A stretch of DNA of 64,000 nt from positions 11,568,937-11,632,936 of the forward strand of contig NC_088313.1 of assembly GCF_910592395.1 (NCBI RefSeq). The letters are read 5' to 3'. Source of the stretch: Lineus longissimus (Eukaryota; Nemertea; Pilidiophora; Heteronemertea; Lineidae). Shown piece by piece: positions 10,196 through 22,660 of the stretch. Below the pieces are notes generated by a model. That model had not been told where the DNA came from. It ran no database searches and saw only the letters and a list, made by a program, of their open reading frames with translations. Made by a program: the position numbers and the translations under genes. Position 1 is the first letter of the stretch; each line of letters begins with the position of its first letter.

Positions 10196-13100
10196 GAACA
10201 TAGCTCCATATTGAACCACACCAAACTGTACCGTGTTACCCCATAAATCCAATTTCATTGGCACTATTTACATGCAAATTCACCGTCTTGATAGTTAGTC
10301 CGTCATCTTTTCATGCATTAGATATTTTAAATCTATCATCGCTATGGGATCCCCTCACCTTAAAATAAAGACCTACCCCAGATCAAGAGGGTCCAAGAAC
10401 TTTGACCGTGTCTCACTCTTCTCCACGTCTGCTAGCACAAATTTTATTCCATGGAACCAATTAACATGGCTGCCAGACTTTCTAATTTCGTAGAAACCAA
10501 TTAGGTGGCAGCACCCCCTCCCCTCTTTTTTAGCTGTTCAGTATCATGCCTCGTGGTGCCCAAGGCCATTATGCCCCACCTTCGCCGATATGTTAAAATG
10601 AATAGATGACGTTTTGTTATCAATATGTTATAGATCTTTTGGTTGTAAGCGCAAAATGGATGTGTCATTGGTGAACCCCAAGTCTTCAGTACCGCACCGG
10701 TTCGGGACTTGTTTCTGACTTTCAATGCTTGCGTTTCAATTTGTGGGATTGTTGATCTTTAAGCCTTACCTGCGTGTTTCACTGTAATTTAAAGTCCATC
10801 AGAATAAATTGTTATTGCTTTTCGTCAAGAATAACGGGCTCCTGTTCCAGCAGTACGGAAACTGCCTGAAATCTCATCTCAGAGCGTCTATGATTCAACA
10901 TTATCTACCCCCCCCCCCCCCACCCGCCAAACCAACGCGTACAGTAAAATGATATTTGTCGTCGGGGGTCAATGATTGTCACATAGTTTTATTTTCGTCT
11001 CAGGGAATGAAAACCTTCCATTTTGGCCTCGCATCTCTGACCTCTGTCGGTCTAAATTGAAAGTAGCTCTTCAGGCATTGCCGTTGCAGCAGAGAGCACT
11101 TCGTCATTAATAATAAAAGGTGTCAACATGTTCGGAAAAGCAGCAAATAAAAATAGTGTTATGGTATGTAAACTGCGCTGTTCTCTTATGTATGTGTAGA
11201 TGGCTGAAAATAAAACACGCTGAATCTCAATCGGGGGTTAAATCATTAAAGGTTTGACAATTACAACCAGCGAGGCATCGCTTTCTTCAATTATCCCAGC
11301 TCAACAATGAATTCTTTGTTGGTAGGACAAGCGGAAGAGACAGGAAATTAGCAAGGACTGAGTGGGAGCATGCTATATCACTCATCAACAGGCACAAACG
11401 CTTTCCAAAGCCTCTTGGTTGCATATCCCTCTTTAACTCTTGAATGCAATGATTCATTGCAAGTGGGTGCAATTCATTGCAACCGACTGCAAATTGGGGT
11501 CGCACACTGAGCGATTCATTGCACCTCGACTAGGATTGCTGTGAAAAATTGAGTAACAACAAATCTTGCTCATTGAAAGGTATGAGACACGACGACCACG
11601 GCGTCGCCAAAAAATATTGCACACCAAGAGGCAAAATCATATATCGTGAACCTTCCCACAAACGAACGATTTTTGTCACTGCTCTTGTGATTATGATTGC
11701 ATGCGACCATTACACGTTTTTTTTCCTTGTCTGGGTTAATATATAGGACTGCAGTCCCCTACAAACGAGTTCATTGAGGGTCAGTGTTAAGATTGCCCAG
11801 ATGGGCCGAACTGTGATGCCAGTGTGCATAGCACGACCCTAAAAAATTACCCCTGTTAATTTTTAACTAGTTTCCTCTCGTGGAAAGTACGCCTCGGGAC
11901 GCCTCCCATTCCTGCCGTATACATGGTATATAATGGCCACTTCTACGTAAGGATTGCAACCGTAAAAAAGCGTTATATCACACGTTATTTAAACTCTTTT
12001 GGTGGGGTGCGCTGTTGGGTTGGAAACCTTACCAAAGATTTTACAAATGAGCAGGCGATTCAAATGAACTGGCACCCGTACTACAATGTTGCGACGCATG
12101 TTCGTCTCTTCAGCTCAGAATGGGGTTTTATAGTGTAAATATAAATGCTGGTGTATAAATTGTCTCACAATATGGTATTCATAAAAAGATGAATTTGGGA
12201 AAACCAGGACATTTGTGAAACAGTATTTATCGTTTCATCGGCAGTATGTGTCATTTCTGGCCAATCAGGCAATCGCCACTTTTGCTTGATACTTCATTCG
12301 ATGGTGTCACACCATCGCTAGATCCGATGAAAAGCGCTTTAACCTCAAACATAAGATCGATATAATGACAGCCGTAAATAATAGAGTTAACACATTGCTG
12401 ATGTACCAAGAACTCTTAAGAGATTAGCCAAGGGATATAATAGGATTCAACAAACGCAAGTCAACGATGTTGAAAATAATCAACAGAAATATCGCTTAAT
12501 CAGAAACTCGAAACTCCTTTGGTGGTTGGCGTAGTGATATCACCAACAGATGGCGCTGGGTGGCAGAGGATCCCAAGATCTTTGCACTGAGTGACTCCGA
12601 GTTAACAGATCAAAATATGCAGGTCAATTCGACCATCTACAAGGAAACAGCAGCAGCAGATTATATGCCCAAAAACATCGAAAAAACTGTTACTAAATAC
12701 TAAGAGGTGAGCTTGATGAACCCATTCAAATTTGATTTGCAATATCCAATTGAACTGCAAAATGTTACAGTTTTTGCAAATGTTACAGTGCATTTCCTCG
12801 AAAGATGTCTTCGCCAAGAAGAAAGTGCCTTTCTACGGTGAAATACGGCCATCGGTTTCCTTGCGGTTGATTTCGTGATTCCGATCTGAGCTAGCTCTTT
12901 GCTGCTTGATGAGGTTTCGCGATACCGATAATGGTTATTATAATCGTGAAGAACATCAAAATGCATGCTGAATAACTGTAAGCAATATGTCAATCTGAAG
13001 TACTTCTGTGGTATAACGGAACATTCGACATGTTGGATCTTTTAAGTTGGAGGAGCTTTGGGTAGCCACAAAGGATGCGGCGCAGTTGCCTACAGCAGCG

Positions 13101-14010
13101 GGTATACAATGGTCGATTATCCAGATAAGAATATTCTAAATATTCATTGTTAAGAATTTATTCAGTTTGTGTACATGTGCATGTCATTGCTCATTTTTTG
13201 CAAGACCTTTGTAAATCCTACAAGAACCTTTTCTGGATTTTTGACGAATCACTTATACGGCCAAGCGTGTGATATTCCACCATGCAGGAACACAACCAAA
13301 AACTTACACGAACAGGTTACAAAACTTGCAGGAGTTGATATTTCACACGGCTGATTTAACCGTTCGTGTCTGATACCATTCCCGAACATGCCGAAGCAGA
13401 CATGATATTCAAGCAAAAAGCCCTGATCATATAGCTGTTTTCTGTTCGATTCGAAAATGGTGCGCATAAAACCACTTGGCATATTTTTGTTTAAAGAGGA
13501 ACCATTTCGGACAGAGATGTTGAATGCATAACGGCCAATAGCGATGAGTGAGTTCAGAACATTCATTATGCTTATATTGTCACAACTTCGATTTCGGTAA
13601 GAATGAAGTAAGGTCGGACTTTACACTAACGTCACCGACGACGCGAACGCCATTGCCAGTGGCATCGTGTCATCGAGGTAATCAGGCGCCATCATGGTGA
13701 CATCAGGGGAAAGTTTTTCGCATCTGCGCAGCGCGTCGCCAGTGGATCCTACCGCACAAAGATGATCGCTGTACATTGGGATCATTGCAATTGTAATCGT
13801 ATCGAAAAGTGCGATGATTCAATCAGAATCAAGATTTTTACCATTTTATGTGCAGTATGATAATATTGATAATAATGATAGTGTGTTCTGACATAGCTCT
13901 TTTGCCATGTTTCTCTGTTCAAAGCACTTTACCACGGTCTCCAAATAAATTTATCAGGGGTCTCAAAGAGCAACCAGAGGGCGCTCACCTGAGCTCGACC
14001 AGTAGAAGAA
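10196..14010. other. No gene recognised
   Basis: No convincing coding sequence was found in 3.8 kb. Minor structures are a 14-base C run at 10908-10921, repeated ATTCATTGCA words around 11450-11525, and a short palindrome CGATGGTGTCACACCATCG at 12298-12316. Open frames near 12700-12990 and 13249-13566 on the minus strand show no domain that I can name. Confidence 0.4.
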
Positions 14011-14014
14011 CCAA

Positions 14015-14088
14015 GCAGTGACTCGGCCAGAAGTCGACCCTCTTGATCATGAGGCTAACTATCTCTTACACTGCGCTACCACGGTGGA
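14015..14088 (-). repeat. tRNA-like sequence, probable SINE head
   Basis: On the minus strand TGGTAGCGCAGTG resembles a tRNA A box and GGTCGACTTC a weak B box. The spacing is tRNA-like, with CAT in the anticodon-loop position. The stems do not pair well. It is more likely a tRNA-derived repeat than a working gene. Confidence 0.3.
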
Positions 14089-15943
14089 TAACCGTATCGG
14101 TTTAGCGACCAAATGAACGGTTCAACGAACTGCCGCTTATGCACTCTAGCAAACAAGGTGAGTTGAAAAAAAATATGGAAGATATGAATACATTTTTGTC
14201 AAGTAGAGGCCTTGACTCTTGCTAGATATAATGGACCATCCCTCAGATAATTAGATGTCCAGCCCACTGGCTGGCTGGACATCTATTGAATTCACTGGTT
14301 TTCTTTCCATATCCCAATTTCAGTTTGCGCACCAAACCAACCAAACCGCTCAATGTCTCCACCCAAAATGTCACTGATGTCTTCACTTACATTAATATCT
14401 AGGTCCGAGTTCAGAAAAATATTCAAAGTCATTCGATGAGTTTTTGGCGATTTTTGGTGACAATTTGAGTGTTTGTTACTAAAAATAGCCACGGATGTGA
14501 CGTCATGTTGCTCCACAAAATATCTTCCGTCTCTGTTCTTATTTGCAGATCCCCTCTAGGTTCCAATGCCGTTTCTGCTTTTGAACTAATTATGCTCACC
14601 CCGCTGCCAATATTTCTCCATGCGTGAAACGATATCAATCCAGCCAGTTTTGTATTCTTGTGTTAGATAAGAGCATCATATTGGTGAAATAAATTGATTG
14701 TACGTGTTGTATTGTCAGAATGTTGTATACTTGTTTCGTTTGCTTGGGGCTTGATCAGTAGTGATTGCCAGACCGCATTATTTGTGCATAAGCGGCAGAG
14801 GGGGGAATCCCGTTGTTGCACTTTCTCCTTACACTGCCGTGCATGTCAGGAGTGTGGTTCCTGATCAGCTGATAGAACGGTGTTGGTGAGTTTTTCTCCC
14901 GACTTTTACCGAAATCGTTGTTCAAGTGGAAGTGGAAGAGTGTGAAAGGCGGATTGAAGTCCCAGTGATGTAGTACGTCAAAAATGTGAGCCGTGGATAC
15001 TTTCAAAACTGGAGCACTGCTCTAAAGGCTGATAAAAAAGAACTGCGCAGTTTATGAGTAACGTTACTGTTGTCAACCAGCATGCAGTCTGCACCGTCTC
15101 GGTTTTCCGAGAATTGGTTTAGCGTTCATATCTTCCACATTCCACATGCTGGACATTAAATTTGCTGTAAAGCAAATTTCACATTTCTAGTTATGCGATG
15201 TTTTTTGTCTTTTAAAGAGGTTATTTGATTACAATCTTGAACAAATTCAGTAGGAGACCATGTAATCGCTGTCTGGTCAACGGTAGGTCGTCACATTTCC
15301 TTAGAAGCGAAGGAGTCAACCTCTGGATATGGTATTTCATTCGAAATTCGAAATGACCGTACATGTTTAGCGAACCTTGAAGTATGGTTTAGCGACTACA
15401 CCGAGAACGGTTAAACAAAGGCGATCTGCACGTCGACACTCAATTTCCGACGTATACTGCAGTATTCCATGGTACTGTAGCGGCATGGTGATCCAAGTTT
15501 ACATCCTACCCAGAATCGTCAATTGGGTTCTATTCTATATCAAACAGAACAAAGAGGTTGGAAAACAACAATTTGACTGATAGAATTTTTCTTAAATTTT
15601 CAGCGAACAAGTTGTTATCCGAGCAACTGTTGTTGTTCTCCGATCAACGGTTCGTAATAAGCGTGAACCAACGGTGTGTGTTCAGTACGGATAGACGTGT
15701 TTGCTAAAATGGAAGCTCAAACAGCACAAGACATTCAAAACATAGCACCGGCGAGAACCTTTACAGGTGTGCGGTGTGCGACAAGACCTACATGCATAAA
15801 GTCCATCTCTGGAATGGCGTATGAGACAGTGCACGACGAGAATGTGCATTTTCGTCGACGTTTTCTCACAAACATTAAAAAGAAACAATGATCCTGAAAT
15901 AGAGTAAAATATTGGGGCAGTTAAAGGCAATTCCTGCGCCACG
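14089..15943. other. No gene recognised
   Basis: Short open frames on both strands (for example 14429-14638 and 14755-15006 on the minus strand) show no recognisable domain. A phrase at about 15160-15190 (AAAGCAAATTTCACATTTCT) is nearly repeated at 9905-9930, hinting at shared repeat sequence. Confidence 0.35.
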
Positions 15944-15948
15944 AATAC

Positions 15949-16501
15949 CAGGGCCGTATTTAGAGGGGGGCAGGGGGGCAGCTGCCCCCCCTTGTGCAAT
16001 AAATGTTGAAAAAAAAATTTTCAGACAGTAATAAAAAGACAAACTAATCTTAGCCATAGCTTTACCAGCATGATAGCAGCATATGGATAGCAGATGTTAT
16101 CAACTCAGGTGCAACCCTTATAATCTGACCAGTCCAGTGCCCTGACCCTGGTGTTCTATGGTTATACACAATGATGCAACATTAGGTAAAGACTAGCTTG
16201 TTATTGCTTGTTAACGGTATCCTGCACAATTAAAACTATGAAAATTTACATTTTCTGTCCAAATGTGGTATTTTCGTAAAATACTTCATAAAAGTGGTCC
16301 TTTTTTAGAGTAAAAATACTATTGATTCACACTTCCAAATGCCAGGAAAATGCCATTTCAGACCTTTTATTTTCAAATTTTTCTGGGGGAGGGCCCCCAG
16401 ACCCCCCCCCCCCCATTCGGATGCGCCTGTGGCGCATGCAGATCGCCTTCGGCGATCTATCCCACTGCCCCCCCTGGACAAAAAAGTTAAATACGGCCCT
16501 G
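15949..16501. mobile_element. TIR element (hAT-like), 553 bp
   Basis: The left end CAGGGCCGTATTTA and the right end TAAATACGGCCCTG are perfect inverted repeats. AATAC flanks both sides (15944-15948 and 16502-16506), a 5-bp match that probably reflects the target duplication. The interior is non-coding, with the palindrome GGGGGGCAGCTGCCCCCC near 15973-15990, a long C run, and two perfect small hairpins at 16421-16437 and 16440-16458. The CAGGG end recalls hAT elements, but those normally duplicate 8 bp, so the superfamily is uncertain. Confidence 0.75.
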
Positions 16502-16506
16502 AATAC

Positions 16507-19299
16507 TGGTAATAAGGTTACATTTTAGATTGGGAAATATGACTGTCAGGGCCAAATTTCGAGTGAAATGAGATTCATTCATTTTCAATCGTTGAACCAT
16601 ACAAACCGTACACTTTCAATGTGTTACATAGCTAAACCAATGTACAGTAGTATCGCTAAACAGCGTACACTTTCATGAAGTCGAGATATTTTGCGCTGTA
16701 TCTCAGCAATGCGAAATGCATATTACTTGCCACTTCGTCATACATTATTTACTGTTGGATTTGTAGTACAAGATAGACCTGAAAGAATGGCGTCAATTTA
16801 AAAGGCTTCGCCTCATAATAATGTATTTGAAGATCATAAAATTTTCAGCGTAAATATTAGCTCTGTTTCGCTAAGTTACATCCACATTTGCTTATTGATG
16901 TTAACTACAACGACCGATGAATCATGCATAATAGGCAGAACCGGATTAAACCACAGGAACTTATCGAAAATTGTGAAAATATCCGTTACCTGGAAAATCA
17001 GGGCAAATGGGAAGTTCGTTGAACTGTTGTAATTGTAACGGATCAGTAATTCATCCTTTGGGTCTTTTCCCGTCCGACAATTGGACGCATTTTTTGCTGT
17101 ACATTAGAGTTGTACCGGTTTCTGGATAGATAGCGTCACACGAGAACGCCTATTTTTGTTAATTACTTATTCGTGTGTATAAACATGCTTGGGCCTTTCA
17201 GTGAGCGTTTTAATTTTTCTTACTGGAGTGTGTTGAACTGTTCACCTGTTTCCTTTTCCATATTTACAAAGGATTCATTACTATTTTGTGATTATTTCCT
17301 GGGAAATATCACTCCATCATTCCTGGTAATTCTATCTCAATTTCTCATATCATCATGTCTTTCTTGGGAATTCTCTGGCTCCACTGATTTCCTTCACTGA
17401 AGGTTCCATGCATTTAACATTGGTTATACTACTTTATACTTCGTTCCGGTGCAACTTGTATCCTTTCAGTTAAACCAAAAACCAAGACCGACATCCAAGA
17501 ATTCAGATAGGAGCGGAACAACCGACGGCGTAACAGCTACCCAACCTCGCAGGCATAGCCATGGTCCTTCAATAATCGAAACTGAACTACAACTTCTTCT
17601 TCAAACGCCATGTTTATTCGTTCGACACGCAAAACTGTTTTCGTTGGACATTGGACATTCTTATTTTTAAATAAACGTTGAAAAAAATCCAAACTTGTGT
17701 TTTCGAAGTACAAATCATCGTCCGATCGACAGAAATCCAGCACAGTATGCTCGTCATTCAGTCGGATCGGCTGGGCGTCCTAAACATGTACCTTTGATAA
17801 AAATTTGCGATGATCGAGACCTAATAATTTTAAGGGAGATTAAACACTTTTTGTGTTTTCGGTTTTAGCCACCTGGTGGCCAAATTAGGGATCAAACCAG
17901 ACCAAAATTTGCTCTGTCAGATAACATTACATAGGGGAACATATGCACCAAGTTTCAAGTCAATAGCTCCAGCGGTTACAAAACGATCCTTGCTAATGGA
18001 CGACGACGACGGACGGGCGACAACTGACAACGGACGCTGCTGCGCCATAAGAAAAGCTCATCTCCAAAAACCATGAGAGAAAGACGTGTAGGAATAAAGT
18101 GTGTAAATATCAGCTGCACCAATATTCATGCACGGCGAGCGATTTACGTTGAGCATTCTGATTCGGTGACAGAAAGTGCCCTTCCAGTTTCGTCACAGCA
18201 ACGTCCATTGGCTATCCAGCTACTTCAGTCACCGCTATATATGACAGTCCATGAGACAGTATCAATAGTCGGCAAAATGAACTGCCCCGGGAGTCAACTG
18301 TAGAATGCATCCGACAGCTTGCTTTTAATCGCGTTACTAACCCATTGGTGTTATTTTGACCCGATTTAGGCTCGTTCAAATATTACGCACATCATGCCAT
18401 TTCATAGCCAATTGATTACCATTTTCAGGATCGAATAGGTGTCAAATGTGTCGCCACCTATAGGCGCATCGCCACCTATCGCCAGCTATAGGTGCATCAA
18501 CTAAATGCCACGAACATACCGCAGACTGCTTCTCTGCGTTCCTACGAACGTCAAACGAAATATATATTGATGTATGTGACATATGATTTGTCCTCCGCAG
18601 TAACTGAAACAATACCTTGTCTCGGTTGCCGGGGGCCTATTTCACGCGGCCCTTGAGGCCGTCCTCCTTACATGTAAGTGTAGTGCCACGTTAATGGGTC
18701 CTAGGTCAAAATTTACAATGTTCTAAATCACCTTGGAAGTGATAATAGGCCACTGGGAAGCAACTAGCCTCAATATGTAACATACCTCTAATCTTGTTGA
18801 GCAAAGTTGTGTGAAATTTAACATCGTTGGTTCAAATTCTAGGCAAGCGAGCATAAGAAAGCTAATTGCATATACATGTAGCTTCTTTTATATGTGAATA
18901 TATGAGCTTTTTTTCGGGTTATTTGTTGGTGGTAAGGTCATTCAAAAATCATTCATTTTGACAAGAGGTGGCCGGTAATAACAAACTTTGCCCTGATGAA
19001 CCTAAGAGGCGTTCAGTTTTGATAATATTGCACCTCTGTGGACCATCCGACCTCGACCACAAAACTCGTCCGCAGACGTGATGTTGCGATGAAAATAAGT
19101 TGTAGTCTCTTCTAAGTCACTTTCATCAATCAGTCCTTCACAAAGAAATGGGGTTATTAGATTGAAGGTTTCTGGACGACACGAATATGTCATTACCATC
19201 CGTCACCACTGGTAGTGTTGTCGATAAAAGGGGATGAAAACAGATATGAATCAATAATTGCACGAATAGAAAAGGGTGGCAGCAAAAAGGAATTGTCAT
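16507..19299. other. No gene recognised
   Basis: I find no supported gene in 2.8 kb. The stretch 17869-18060, from GCCACCTGGTGGCCAAATTA through a GACGACGACGGACGG-like end, has the look of a dispersed repeat of marine invertebrates, but no second copy is in this window. A short CGCCACCTATAGG tandem lies near 18455-18495. Confidence 0.35.
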
Positions 19300-19458
19300 G
19301 CCGACTTATCGGCGGTGAATATCAGTCCTAGAGTCTCCTCCTTTCACCGCCGATAACTCCCGCCAGGTGATCTGTCGGACGCACCATCATAAACGGGTGG
19401 CCAATCAAATTGCTCGACACAAAGTAACTGAATGACGGCCTGAATTGTTAGTGCCAAC
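19300..19458. repeat. Dispersed repeat, left half (interrupted)
   Basis: A hairpin-forming segment (TTATCGGCGGTGAA and its complement) is followed by CAATCAAATTGCTCGACACA and GAATGACGGCCTGAAT. The same order recurs at 31645-31900. Here it is cut at GTGCCAA, where a 3.1-kb element is inserted. The right half resumes at 22555. Confidence 0.7.
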
Positions 19459-19639
19459 CGGGTGTCTACAAAACTAAGACCTAAGACCTAAGACCTAAGA
19501 CCTATAAAACTAAGACCATCCACCTACAAAACTAAGACCCAATCTACAAAAATATTATGGTTCTGAGGGTAGGCCATCCTCTTACTAGACGAATGCATGC
19601 AGTCGGTCTGTCATCATAGCTTAAAATGGAGTGTACTTA

Positions 19640-19744
19640 TGATAGGCATGTGGTGATGGTTTTTCATGAAAATTTTGGCCGAAACATAATTTCAAAATAG
19701 TGTATTTGTCCCCCCCCCCGGACAAAAAGCGAGCTACGCCCCTG
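19640..19744. repeat. hAT-like MITE fragment
   Basis: The end reads GGACAAAAAGCGAGCTACGCCCCTG. Its complement begins CAGGGGCGTAGC, a common hAT-type MITE terminus. The preceding TTTTCATGAAAATTTTGGCCG and a C run match the neighbouring copy at 21788-21951. No left end is seen, so it is truncated. Confidence 0.45.
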
Positions 19745-20094
19745 TGCTCCAATGTGAGTGATATCCCCATGTGTCGTCCTACATTGCATGGAACGTGATG
19801 AACAAGTACTTGGTAATTAAGTAGGACCTATTCACTTAACAGTATTGTATCACGTTTCCTCGAGTTCAAATTGATTTGACGAGAGACTGTCACTATCGGA
19901 CTATCCTGTCATAAAGCTCTGCCTTTCAAAATGTTTGGCATGGACGTTTCTGAGCTTGTCCCCTTACTTCTTGTCGATGATTGGAACAAATGCTTCTTGG
20001 TTGGACGTCATTCACAAAAGGTTCCATCCAAGAATCAATTGTTTGAATCGGATAGTTCAGTTCTATGCGACTAGAGGAGAGGCCATAGGCATAT

Positions 20095-21400
20095 ATGTAC
20101 AATACAATACAATAGATCATTTTTAGGGCGCTTCTCAGAACGGAAAAAGCTGTTAAAAGCGCCACCTGGATTTATAATTAAAATTTCCCAAAGAGCCAAG
20201 TCTTTAGCTGACCTCTGAATGACACATAGTCCTCAGCTGATCTCAGAGAGCCGGGCAGGCCATTCCACAGCCTTGCAGCGCAGACAGAAAACTCCTGTCC
20301 CCATAATTGCTTCTGGTGCGTCGCACTGCAAGACTGCATCCTGATGATGTAGCACGCGTAGTGCGGGAATGAACAAATGGACTGACCAGCTCCCTGAGAT
20401 AGAGAGGTGAACTGTTCCCATAGACGACCTTATGCGCCATGCAGATGATCTTAAACTGCGATCGCAGGTGCACTGGAATCCAGTGTAACCGCTTCAATAC
20501 TGGAGTCACATGGTGGCGTTTCCGTGTCTTTGTTATTAACCTGGCCGCAGAGTTTTGCACTTTTTGCAATGGGGCAATAGTCTTCTTGGGAAGACCGTGG
20601 ATGAGACCATTATTATAGTCAAGGCGGGAGATCACAAGCGCTTGGACAAGTCGCTGTGTACTGGCGGTGTCGAGGTACTTTCTAATTCGGCCAATATTGT
20701 GCAAATTAGAGAATGCGCTTTGACAAATCTTTCTCACATGGACGTTCATGTCCATGTGTTGGTCGAACCAAGCACCCAGGTCTCGCACAGCATCACAGCG
20801 GCTTATAACGGTCCCGTCAACATTAAGTTGAGTCACTGTCGGACTTCTACGAGAAGAAGTTATTGCCAAAAACTCTGTCTTTGAGCCATTGCAGCATAGA
20901 TCGTTCACAAGAAGCCATAGCCCCACACTCCGAATGCAACATTCCACTCGTGCAACAGTTAAACTTCCAAGTCCTAGATTACCATATGGAAAAATACCAA
21001 GTAGCTGATTGTCGTCAGCATACATTTCAAATGAATTTACATTTTCGCTTCTCATCACGTCACCGAGAGGTCTCGTGTTGATGTTGAAAAGTACTGGCCC
21101 TAACACATGTGGGACACAATGTGATAACACCACTTTATCGGAGACATGGCCCATGACACACACTGAGGTCTTTCTGTTAGTGAGATATGAGGAAAACCAC
21201 TGAAGTGCAGTTCCAGTGAGTCCGACGTTTTTCTCCAACCGATCAAGAAGAAGCTGATGATTCACGGTATCAAACGCAGCAGATAAGTCAAGTAGAACAA
21301 GCAATACTTCGTTTTGAGTGTCCAGTGCGCATAGAATGTCATTTGAAACCTTCAAGAGCACGGTCTCTGTGCTATGGTGCTATGTAGCTGATTGCCCCAA
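20095..21400 (-). mobile_element. L2/CR1-type LINE fragment, 5'-truncated
   Basis: On the minus strand an HSTET motif begins at about 21376, with a stop just upstream. One reading frame of about 370 codons (21361-20243) then carries DLSAAFDTV (RT motif A) and MYADDNQLL near residue 114 (motif C). LDYNNGLIHGLP and RLHWIPV follow, which are hallmarks of L2/CR1 reverse transcriptases. Motif B is damaged: the usual GVPQGSVLGP is HCVPHVLGP. The 3' tail ends in an ATTGT microsatellite (complement visible at about 20098-20112), as in L2 elements. The endonuclease half is missing. It lies within the long-TIR element and is therefore younger than that element. Confidence 0.85.
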
Positions 21401-21533
21401 TATCAACAATTATGTACATTGTACTCTCTTGGTTTATTCATCTAGGATACTCAGGCTACTGCCAGGAGATCAGAATATCCCTATTTTCTTGCAATTCACA
21501 GTCACAGTCATCGGCTTACTTTAGGCCGACGTT

Positions 21534-21695
21534 ACATAGGCCTCATTCGTTCATTTACCACGAGTCACTTTCCGGGTTTTTCTTTCATTCCTCGGTGAGT
21601 GCACGCCACAAGGCCGTGCATTCACAGGGGAAAGAAAGCAAAAGGGGAAAATGAGTCCTGGGAAATGAACGAATGAGGTCCATGTAACTTCGGCC
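21534..21695. mobile_element. PIF/Harbinger-type MITE, 162 bp
   Basis: The ends GGCCGACGTTACATAGGCC and the complement of GGCCGAAGTTACATGGACC are inverted repeats of over 30 bp, running on through CTCATTCGTTCATTT. Both ends abut TTA (21531-21533 and 21696-21698), the usual PIF/Harbinger target duplication. It is inserted beside the LINE fragment in the long-TIR element. Confidence 0.75.
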
Positions 21696-21787
21696 TTAGG
21701 AACAATGCAGCTGATCTATGAAGGCCTAGAACATGTACCGGTAAAATAAAGAAGATAGGTCTATTCTTATCTTCTGACAATGGTCAC

Positions 21788-21951
21788 AAAGGCGGAGGGG
21801 GGAGCAGTGCGGGGGGGGGCAAATGCTCGAAGGTGCCTCCGAAAAACCTGTTTTCATGCAAATTTTGGGTGAAAATGACAAAATAGTGTCTTTTGCCCCT
21901 CCAGAAGAACTTTTGCCCCCAGGACAAAAAAGCTAGCTCTGCTCCTGGGCC
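21788..21951. repeat. hAT-like MITE copy
   Basis: The left end CAAAGGCGGAG and the right end CTCTGCTCCTGG are imperfect inverted repeats around a G-rich and AT-rich core. The core contains TTTTCATGCAAATTTTGGGTG and CAAAATAGTGT, which match the relic at 19640-19744. No target duplication is clear. Confidence 0.45.
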
Positions 21952-22554
21952 AGGTAATGCAATGTTTACAGGTTTTAGCCGAACAGGATCAACCACGTCC
22001 ACTGTTCTTTAAACTGTTAAAATTCTCTATCATCAAGGCCTACTGTCACTGCGCCCTTCCAACTAAACTCACTTGAATTGGTGGAGCAGGGTACTGATTG
22101 TGAGTGAACGCCTTGGTTTGGCAAGATGAGCTCATAAGAGTCACTTCCCAACAGAGATCAGAATTCAACAAGACGGGGAAAAATATAAAAAATACCTATG
22201 GAATCCCTCGGGAGCTCTTTCGCATTCATGGCAGCAGGGCAGAGTCGGAGAGTAACGGTGAACACTGCATGATTTCCTTAGAAATCTTATTACTGTATAG
22301 AGCCACACCTGACTGTGTAAAAGAAATGGTGGACAATGTGTGTTTTGTGCATGATGGAAACATCCACAGTGGCACTGCTATTGCATCAAATACTTGTTGG
22401 AATGTAATGTTATTCCAATTACCACATGACTATCATAAGTACACTCTATTTTAACCTATGATGACAGACCGATTTCATGCATACAAGTCTAGTAAAAGGA
22501 TGCCTACCCTAAGAGCCATAATGTTTTTGTAGGTCTTAGTTTTGTAGACACCCA

Positions 22555-22660
22555 GTGCCAATCTCCGGATCAGGTTACCCTTCTTCTATACAACATGCAC
22601 TGTGCATGTGGGTCAGGTCAGCATCTCTGGAACCGTTACTCGTTGAACAACTGGTCTTCA
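22555..22660. repeat. Dispersed repeat, right half (interrupted)
   Basis: This resumes the repeat broken at 19458. GCCAATCTC, GGTTACCCTTCTT, CATACAACA-like and GTCAGGTCAG words appear in the same order as at 31790-31860. Confidence 0.65.

Larger units (their letters stand above)
19459..22554. mobile_element. Long-TIR DNA element, 3.1 kb, with nested inserts
   Basis: The ends are inverted copies starting GGGTGTCTACAAAACTAAGA. Similarity continues for about 180 bp, through GGTAGGC.ATCCT.TTACTAGAC and GTGTACTTATGATAG, on both arms. GTGCCAA flanks both sides (19451-19457 and 22555-22561); the eighth base differs. On the left arm the CTAAGAC word is expanded in tandem. The interior holds an L2-type LINE fragment and three MITE-like sequences. 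An open frame at 22104-22454 overlaps the right arm and has no recognised domain. A related uninterrupted sequence near 31790 supports the boundary. An 8-bp duplication would fit hAT, but this is inference. Confidence 0.75.

Noticed and set aside
12602-13566. Minus-strand ORFs of about 70-105 codons as a host gene
   Set aside because: No recognisable domains, no consistent splice sites joining them, and composition like surrounding non-coding DNA.
17869-18060. A named SINE or MITE family
   Set aside because: It looks like a dispersed repeat from memory, but with no second copy, TIR or target duplication in the window I cannot support a call.
20555-21203. Plus-strand ORFs opposite the LINE
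   Set aside because: Antisense to the L2-type reverse transcriptase with no motif of their own.
22104-22454. 116-codon plus-strand ORF as a transposase of the long-TIR element
   Set aside because: No catalytic or DNA-binding motif is visible, and its end runs into the terminal repeat, so it is more likely chance.
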